Shown: one piece after another, positions 57,170 through 64,000 of the stretch
Layout of the letters: every line of letters begins with the position of its first letter
Numbering within the stretch: the first letter of the stretch is position 1
Assembly (NCBI RefSeq): GCF_001649575.2
Contig: NC_051435.1
Span: 3,588,854 to 3,652,853, forward strand
From: Kryptolebias marmoratus
Lineage: Eukaryota > Chordata > Actinopteri > Cyprinodontiformes > Rivulidae
Length of the DNA stretch: 64,000 nucleotides
Reading direction: 5' to 3'
Program-made: the position numbers and the translations under genes
The notes under the pieces: generated by a model
Told to the model about the DNA's origin: nothing
The model's input: only the letters and a program-made list of their open reading frames with translations
The model's database searches: none

Positions 57170-57560
57170 ACCCAGCTCATTATCAGCTCCATCCTGGCTC
57201 TTTCAGGTCCTGAAGGGCTTTTTAAAGAGCTGACTTTTTGTTAGGGTCTGATTTTGGGTTTATGAAATATTGTTTTGCAGTAACTGTTATATAGTCTCAT
57301 TCTTTACTAGTTTTTATTTTGAGATTCTTTGCGTTCAGCTTGTTTTCTGTTGCTCAGTCCCTCCATGTGTCATTTACTGTTGTTTCCCCCCAGTCTGTCC
57401 TGCTCCTCTTTATTCACCTGTCTCTCATTTGCTAATCAGCTCAGCTGCAACCAATTGGTATCCTTCCTGCTTACTTAAATTCCCAGTAAACTTTCATACT
57501 GTTTGCTTGCTACCTGCTCCTAGTTTGTTCTCTGTTGCTGACCACCACATGACAGAATTT
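57170..57560 (+). repeat. T/C-biased dispersed repeat
   Basis: 'agtccctccatgtgtcattt', 'ctcctctttattcacctgtc', 'gctaatcagctcagctgcaa', 'acttaaattcccagtaaact' and 'gttgctgaccaccacatgac' appear in the order of a common fish dispersed element. It explains the first half of the 149-codon frame at 57270-57719. Confidence 0.45.
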
Positions 57561-57564
57561 TTTT

Positions 57565-60155
57565 TATTTAGAGATTTGGCACAAAATGATGTGGGCAAAA
57601 CATTTTATTTTAATGAAGTAATATATTATCCTGATTTAGACAACAATATAAGATTTATTTTAAAATGTGCATCTCGTTTTGCATGTTTTCAGATAGAAGA
57701 TGCCAGTTATGTGCTGTGATGTCCAAAATCACAGTTTTCTTATAGATCCTGACGGCTAACATTGTCTGTTATGTCCTGACATGTGCAAAAATCCAATCAA
57801 CCAGGTCAAGAAAGAAAATGAAGAAACAAGTTTGACAACACATTCATCCTACCTCTGTCTGTGATGCAGCCTAGATAACTTCATCCCTATATAGTTTCTT
57901 TCTTTGCCAATGGCTATTGCACTAATTTCTCTAAACTGCCTGCTGTCACTCAGAATGTGTGCCCTACAAACCTCATTACAAACTAAAGTGAAAAGAAAAC
58001 TTCAGAAACATCAAGAAAATGGCTCGATTTTTATTTTATGGATTAATAGGATTAGACATTTCTTTTCTTCTTGTTTACAGTATGCCTCAAAAGCCAGATA
58101 AAAAGGTTTTTTTTTTTTCTGACAAAGCCCATGTAAATGTAAATGTTGTCAGTGATGCAACTATTATTGATTGATGTTCAGTGCTATCCTTTCTGAATTT
58201 AGATTTATGATTGGGTCAACTACTGACAAGATTGACTTGAGATAAGCAAAATTCAAAGTACTTGAACTCAAAAGTTATCCTGGACAGTAACCAAGTGCTG
58301 ACTAAAGACGGTAACAAAACAAACTGTTAAATAAATTTATAAAGACTGCATGTTTTAAACAAAGTCAGTCACTAATGCAAACCAAAAGGAGACGATGCAG
58401 TCTGTGCAAATGAATGCAGGTGCTCTCATGTATCACATTAGATATACCCATGCATGCTGTGATACCCACATTTGGTAAATCAATAACCGTTTCTTACCCA
58501 AGTGGTATGAAACATTAACTGCTGGGGATGAAATACTGTAGCTGGGTAAAAAAATGACAACCACTGCAAATGAAGTGCTGGATATACGTTTGATCAGGAC
58601 CCTAAGAAAACTGTTTAAAAATGTAGAAAAAAACAACTAAGGAAGTGCTGCAGCTATTAAAGACAATTTTATTTCTGCATGAACTCCTGTATTATTAAAA
58701 GCATGGGTTTTATCCCCAAACAACACATGAAATCAAACAAAGGATGACACACAAAGATGCTGTGAAGGACAAATAGTCTGTTCCTCCTGTTCTGTCCAAC
58801 ACAGAGGAGCATGGCTGCCTGCAATCAGCAGAGATGAGCTGTTTAATGCCTTTTGTCCCACTCCCAAGCACCTGCTCATTAAAAAAAGTGTTCAGAGACA
58901 GAGAACCTGGTTGTATTGGGTTGGATATACTGGCACGCTTCACATGCACGTTGCTGATCTACTCAGTCACAAATTGCACAAATGTGCACATCTGTCCCTA
59001 TAAAATCACTGCATAGCATATGCATATTAATACACACATAGAAAGGAGGTATATCCCAGGTGCAAAACCATGGTTAAATGTGGAAGCTAAGCTTATATAT
59101 GAATAAATCAGGGATTTTTACTCCTAGCTTATAAGTTATCAATGAATAGAAGTATAGAAAATGACATAAATATTACAAAGTATAGGGAGCAAAAACAAAA
59201 AGCACCAGAACAGTTTTCCATGCGCCCGTCATTATTTTTGTGAAGTCATGTTTCTGTCCAATAATCACATTCTTACCTCTGTCCTGAGGGAAAGATTTGA
59301 CTCCTTAATGACTAAATGTTTCTTAAAATTCACAGAGCAGTCCCTCACTGTGGCAGCCTGCCTTTATGTGTCAACAAACACTGGATGAAAACGTCAGTAA
59401 CCCAGACATAGAAACTCCCTGTTTACAGTCAGAAATGTACCACGCTCTGAAAAAAGACAGACGTCTTCTTGGCAGTTGCAAGTTTTCAATCATAGATACA
59501 GCAGAACAAGCATTTGGATTTTCTCAGGCATAGCGTGTTTCCAGTGGTGAACGGGGAATTCCTACTCCTGTATACTGACAATTCTATCCAGTGGAAAAAC
59601 AACACAAAATACATACAATATGGACAACCTCTGCAGAAACTTGGTCCAATCGAAACAACAAACTTTCACTCTTGTGGTCAACAAATGTTTTCCTGGCTCA
59701 GTTAAATAAACAGTGCGTGACAATCAGAGATACCTAGTGGTCAAAATGGAGATGGGAACCATCTGAAAGCATATTATCTGTAGCAATAAGCTTCACCTTA
59801 CTAGTACCAATATGGACCCGCTTTTGCTTTCAGAACTGCATAAATGATTACATGGCTGGTTTTGAAAATGTTACATACTGACTATTTACAGATTTATCTC
59901 TTCAAGGTCCTAACAATATGTGTGTACCTCTTATTTTTATGCTTTCAGGAGCCCAGGATCAAATTATAAAGATGTATATTAGCATTAACTGTAACATGCT
60001 GACACAATTACACACCGTGCGCTTCCATGTGCACTCTGACCTTTCAACTTTTGCCATGAGTAACATACACCAGCAACCGATTCCCATAACACTACCAGCT
60101 CCTGGATTTGCAAAATAAATGGATGATTTATTAATACATCAAAGTAATTATGAGG
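57565..60155. other. Unassigned DNA
   Basis: No gene. Overlapping short frames at 58710-59016 lack features. Confidence 0.4.
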
Positions 60156-60159
60156 TAAA

Positions 60160-60345
60160 AATCAATCATCGGTTATCCGATATAGGGTTGAGTGTTATTC
60201 CAGAATGCTCCCTGAGGAGACGGTGTACATTTCAGCAAGTCAGAAATGTAATTAGCCTTTAGCCCGGGGCTAGCCTGCATTTAGGGCGACCTCTGTAAGC
60301 CTGCATGCTTGTCACTGATAACAGACCGCAGCATCAGTCAGACTA
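60160..60345. promoter_or_regulatory. Candidate conserved noncoding element with palindrome
   Basis: Compact GC-richer block. TAGCCC-G-GGGCTA (60260-60272) is a perfect 6+1+6 palindrome, followed by 'gcctgcat' twice (about 60273-60281 and 60299-60307), with 'gtaattagcc' just before. Surrounded by AT-rich sequence. Confidence 0.3.
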
Positions 60346-60349
60346 ATGC

Positions 60350-61490
60350 ACAGATAAATAAGTTAAAGACAAAGACGTTTGGTGGAAATTACTGCTTATT
60401 TACAGTGCAAATTCAGTGGCAGCAAAGTTAGAGCTTCAGCACTGCATAAACCAGTGAACCCATAAAGATAAACAAATAAACTGGAAGTGAGTTTTACCTC
60501 AAAGGTTGTTGATTTTCTTCTGTAGCTTCCATGAAGGCACCAGACCAAGTTATCCTGAATATTGCAAACATTATAAGATATAAAAGTATTTGTCATCCTG
60601 GAATAAGTTATTTAAAATCTTTAAAATCATATTTTGATACATTCCAGCCTCCATAAGCAGCTAATTATATTATTTATGTCTCTAGTAATGGACAAACTAA
60701 CCAACAACAACAACAAAAAAAGACTGATTTGCTTTATATTTTGCATACATAGTGCAAAAGAAAGAAAGAAAACTGATTCAAAAGAGACTCTTTAGCTTTA
60801 GTAAAGTGTTTCATCAAACTCACAAACTGTTGTTGTGAGGATAAAAACCCACGCTACAGGGTGAAGCTGGACTCACAACAAATTTACTTGTCACGAATGG
60901 ATCAAAAAAAAAAATACACCTACTTTATTTAACAGCTGAACATTCAGGCTTTAAAAGACACCTCCAGAATCATTAATTATTAAATTATAATTATTTTTAT
61001 TTACCAAACAGGTTTGCAGCTGAAACAGTTTAAAGAAATTAAGATGCACTTTTACCTCTGACTGACAGGAAGAACAAGATAAATAAAAGTTTAAAAAAAA
61101 AACATACAGATAAACCAAGGATGACTTTAAACATCCTCAGAAAACTAAAAGCAAGACACCCTGAATATTTTTAACTGAAAACCAAACGGACAGAATAAAT
61201 ATTGTCAGAAATCTCCTGAAGGAAATGGGATTTAGATTGAGAAGAAATAAAGTTTTCATTAGCCATAACTAAAAAAGCTATAAGTTAAAGTGAATTGAAA
61301 GGAAACAGTTCTTGACTGTAGATGACTTTATGAAGGTGATATTGAATCATGAAACATGATGGCACTGAGAAAGTAAACGATTCAGGAACTGTTTGGATTA
61401 GCGCCAATGAAACGGACAGAAAAGTCAAATACCCCCCAAAAAAAACATATATACAGACTGCCTTACATGCGAATGTTTTAAACAAAGAAC
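60350..61490. other. Unassigned AT-rich DNA
   Basis: A short CAA/poly-A run at 60704-60721. No gene. Confidence 0.4.
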
Positions 61491-61494
61491 TTGT

Positions 61495-61800
61495 GCAATC
61501 TGTTGGTACTTGGAGTATGTGTTAGGGATGCCACACCAAATCTTAGCTCAATATCTGTAAAGATTTCTGGAGTAAATTAGCTGTGGTGGCCATTTTGAAT
61601 CAGTGACACAGGAACTCAGTCAAAGGCTGCTGCAGATTTTCAGTCATCCAGAACATGATAAATCCCTCCCCCTAAAAAAAAAAGCAAATGGACAGCTTTT
61701 TTAAATATTTTATTTGGATGTGCATCCAATGATTACATTCTGAAAGTTTTATTAAATCGGTTTATGAGATACTTTGCTAACAGACACATATGATTACATG
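61495..61800 (+). repeat. Unnamed dispersed repeat family, copy 4
   Basis: 'ggagtatgtgttagggatg' (61511-61530), 'ttagctcaatatctgtaaa', 'ttagctgtggtggccatttt' (61567-61586), 'atgattacattctgaaagtt', and 'gagatactttgctaacagac' (61767-61786). The order equals copy 2, with a deletion of the 'tcagctactac' word. Confidence 0.65.
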
Positions 61801-62535
61801 AGTCTTTGTGATGTCTTATTTGCAGTCTAATTCTGTTTCTCTTGCACAAATATACATGCCTCTTGGAGCTTATGTTTGACCCATTCGATGTCATTTATTC
61901 ACACCTGCTGGAAAAAAAAAGCAGTAAACAGAATAATTAGACAAAAAGCAGCGGGGCTGGTGATGAATGTAAAACAGAAACAAGCTGTCGGGGAGGCAGA
62001 AACCTAAAGTTACCACAGAGGACCCTGTGTGGACGGAAGCGACAGCAGCAGAAAACGAGGAGCAGTCGGAGGAAAGAGGAGAAATACAGCAGCTCATGTC
62101 CCGTTCTTATAGATAATCAGAAGATGTTTTAATCCCTTTTTGTAACATTTTCTAAAACACTTTGTGTCATTGTGGGCAGAATCTGAAAAAATGACTTATT
62201 TAAGAGCTTTACTTTGTTTTTAGTATATAAATATTTGTCTTGCTTGAAATTGTTGTCTTTGACATCTGAACTATATTTTGTAAATTGTTTTTTTTTCATT
62301 CACCTGCTCAATCTGACATAAAGCCCACACGCACCCTAACTTGCTGTTTTGAAACAAAATTCTTTCAAATATTTGAATATCTACCAACTGCTGCCTCCCT
62401 CATCCAAGTGATAACCTATAAAATATATTTTAGAACACTTTTATGAGACTTTTCTTTCGACATTACACCATCAGATCTTTTTTATTATTTTTTGAGGTAT
62501 AATACTAAACTTCTGTCTCAGCTTTAACATGTGCT
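61800..62535. other. Unassigned DNA
   Basis: No gene or recognised repeat. Confidence 0.4.
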
Positions 62536-62539
62536 TTTG

Positions 62540-63000
62540 TGAGTGTGGCATAATCCCAATAATGTCAGTGGTACAAGTCTGTAAGGCCAGCTGCTGTTAG
62601 AGAAGTCCAAATCCTTTGAGTCAGCCTGGAGACTCTTCAAAGATTTATCTCGACTTTTTGATTCATCCTTATAGCCGAGCTAAACCCGCTTTACTCACAC
62701 AACCTGCTTCAAAAAAACAAAAAAGAAAAACTTGAACCGACTCATAGCCTAAACCAGCCTTCTATTTTTATAAATCCCAGGGTCATGTTGATAAAACCCT
62801 GCATGCATGCACGTAAAACAACTTCCATTACAATTATTCCAGAGCAAACCTGGGCGAAGAATTTCTTTATTAAAGTGCCTGGAGACAATTTATGCGGGCA
62901 CAAAGAGTAGATAATCAAACCAGATTCCTTCTGTTATAAGATGACAGAGCTGACTGTGACCCCTCAGTGAACTTGAAGACTTTTTTTTTTGTTTCTACTC
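62540..63000. promoter_or_regulatory. Candidate conserved noncoding element
   Basis: Balanced block with 'aatcctttgagtcagcctgg' (62612-62631), 'tctttattaaagtgcctgga' (62864-62883), 'caattattcc' and 'gataatcaaacc' words; bounded by homopolymer-rich DNA. Inferred from composition. Confidence 0.28.
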
Positions 63001-63535
63001 TCAACTAAGAGCACCATTCAGGATCAAAAGGGATATTAAATGTGTGATTACAACCAGGAATGTTTATAATGTAACAAAATATGGATTGAAGTCAGATACA
63101 TTCTTCTAAAAAATATGTAAGATTTTATTAGATCACTCATGCAACCATCTTTGGAATGTAGCAACAATACCAGCTTTTTTGTTTTGCTCACTATATATTT
63201 TTATACCTACAAAATTAAAGAAAAATAAACTGTTTTTACTAAAAAGCTTCAAATAGCTAAATTTAAAGGACTAGCCTTTCAAACCAGTGTTTTAGATTAA
63301 GACTGTCTCATGATGAGAAGAGATGTGTATAGCCATTTTGTTCATTACATCATGCACAATCTTAAGCAATATTTCAGTTTATATTGTTCATAATACATGT
63401 GCCACCAACAGTGTGCAGTGATAAGGACATGACAGCTTTCCAAGGCAAACTGTTTGTTTGAATTGCAGTTTTATTTCTTCTACAGTGAGTACTTTGGTCA
63501 ATAAAGTTAAAGCGGCCATTTAGGGAAAATAGAAG
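63000..63535. other. Unassigned DNA
   Basis: AT-rich; no gene or recognised repeat. Confidence 0.4.
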
Positions 63536-63539
63536 GCCC

Positions 63540-63680
63540 ATTTTCCGCCCGTTGGGGCTTAAAAAGGAGAAAGCTTTTTCTTGATGTGTTTGGGAAAAGG
63601 GTGACCCTGGGTGTAGGTTTAGCACCTGAGGTACAGGTGTCACCGATTTAACCGAGGTCAACACTCTGCCACAGAAAAAC
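63540..63680. promoter_or_regulatory. Candidate regulatory block with inverted E-boxes
   Basis: CACCTG at 63623-63628 and CAGGTG at 63634-63639 face each other 5 bp apart inside '...agcacctgaggtacaggtgt'. CACCTG is the ZEB/SNAI-type E-box. 'ggtgaccc' and 'gtgtcacc' flank the pair, extending a loose symmetry. Confidence 0.3.
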
Positions 63681-63774
63681 AAATGATTCACTCTAAAGTT
63701 ATCCTACCTCACAAACCTCCATACACTAAAACTGTCACATTTTTAGTCTTTTTTCCTCTCTTTCTATCTTATTG

Positions 63775-63942
63775 TAGTAACCAGATTGTGTACAAGGTTG
63801 CCTGGAAAGAAGCAACAACACAGTTAGCCCAAATGCTTTGGAGGACAAAAGACGACCGCAGGAAGCAAAGAGAAGCAGCTTCCTTTGAAATCAAAATTAG
63901 CTCAGGACAAAAACAGCCTTGGGCTGCCTTTCTACCACCTTA
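63775..63942 (+). other. Possible exon-like segment (unproven)
   Basis: A pyrimidine tract ending in 'cttattgtag' (63765-63774) is a good-looking 3' splice site. The following 165 bases are purine-rich and open in one frame to a stop at 63941-63943, but resemble no protein I know. No start, partner exon or donor is identifiable. It could be a noncoding-RNA exon or chance. Confidence 0.15.
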
Positions 63943-64000
63943 GTTGCTAGCTTTTTCCCCACCCTTGTGTAGTAGCTTTATCCCCACTTTTTTTTTCAAC

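Noticed and set aside
57270..57719. 149-codon open frame
   Set aside because: First half is the T/C-biased dispersed repeat (Cys/Phe/Ser-rich translation), second half is featureless.

Overview
This is AT-rich vertebrate nuclear DNA, almost certainly from a teleost fish. The evidence is the repeat content: pieces of a Rex3-like (RTE clade) non-LTR retrotransposon with a GGAT-type tail, a widespread fish SINE with a tRNA-like head, hAT-type miniature transposons, Penelope-like tails, and the C-terminal part of a second LINE of L2/CR1-like character. The mix suggests a percomorph, possibly a cyprinodontiform, but the species cannot be settled by eye. I see no protein-coding gene. The longest open frames are about 150 codons. 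They have no recognisable domains and are mostly low-complexity, repeat-derived or antisense. I see no tRNA, rRNA or known microRNA gene and no CRISPR, and nothing bacterial.

Layout. 1-5.4 kb: unassigned AT-rich DNA, a pair of oppositely oriented pyrimidine/purine-biased repeats (1.05-1.92 kb) and an enhancer-like block near 4.35-4.64 kb. 5.4-14 kb: a LINE-tail-like remnant, a hAT miniature element with an exact 8-bp target duplication (6405-6733), a cluster of an unnamed repeat family (8.8-10.0 kb) and a palindromic miniature element (13.7 kb). 14.4-16.9 kb: a LINE graveyard with two L2/CR1-like fragments and a Rex3-like 3' end, all on the minus strand, including a 39-bp inverted duplication. 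18.5-22.9 kb: further repeats and a plus-strand Rex3-like RT fragment. 23-34 kb: mostly unique DNA with several conserved-noncoding candidates, one long dispersed repeat (31.3-32.3 kb) and a fold-back element (34.1 kb). 35.3-38.8 kb: an internally deleted Rex3-like copy, a minisatellite that grew inside an antisense SINE, and two inverted Penelope-like tails. 39-51 kb: mostly unique DNA with candidate regulatory blocks and scattered repeat remnants. 51.2-54.2 kb: a LINE tail with a SINE inserted next to it, another SINE tail, a microsatellite, and a SINE nested in a copy of the unnamed repeat family. 54.3-64 kb: unique DNA with more candidate regulatory blocks.

Interpretation (inference): a 64-kb intergenic or intronic stretch. 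The alternation of worn transposons with moderately complex blocks rich in homeodomain-, SOX-, TCF- or E-box-like words would fit a regulatory landscape of a neighbouring developmental gene, but nothing here proves that. The conserved-noncoding calls are visual judgements and need alignment to other fish genomes. The most unusual directly visible structures are the SINE-born minisatellite (37817-37987), the inverted LINE duplication (14795-14891), the fold-back element (34099-34265) and the inverted Penelope-like tails with a hammerhead-like core (38402-38770).
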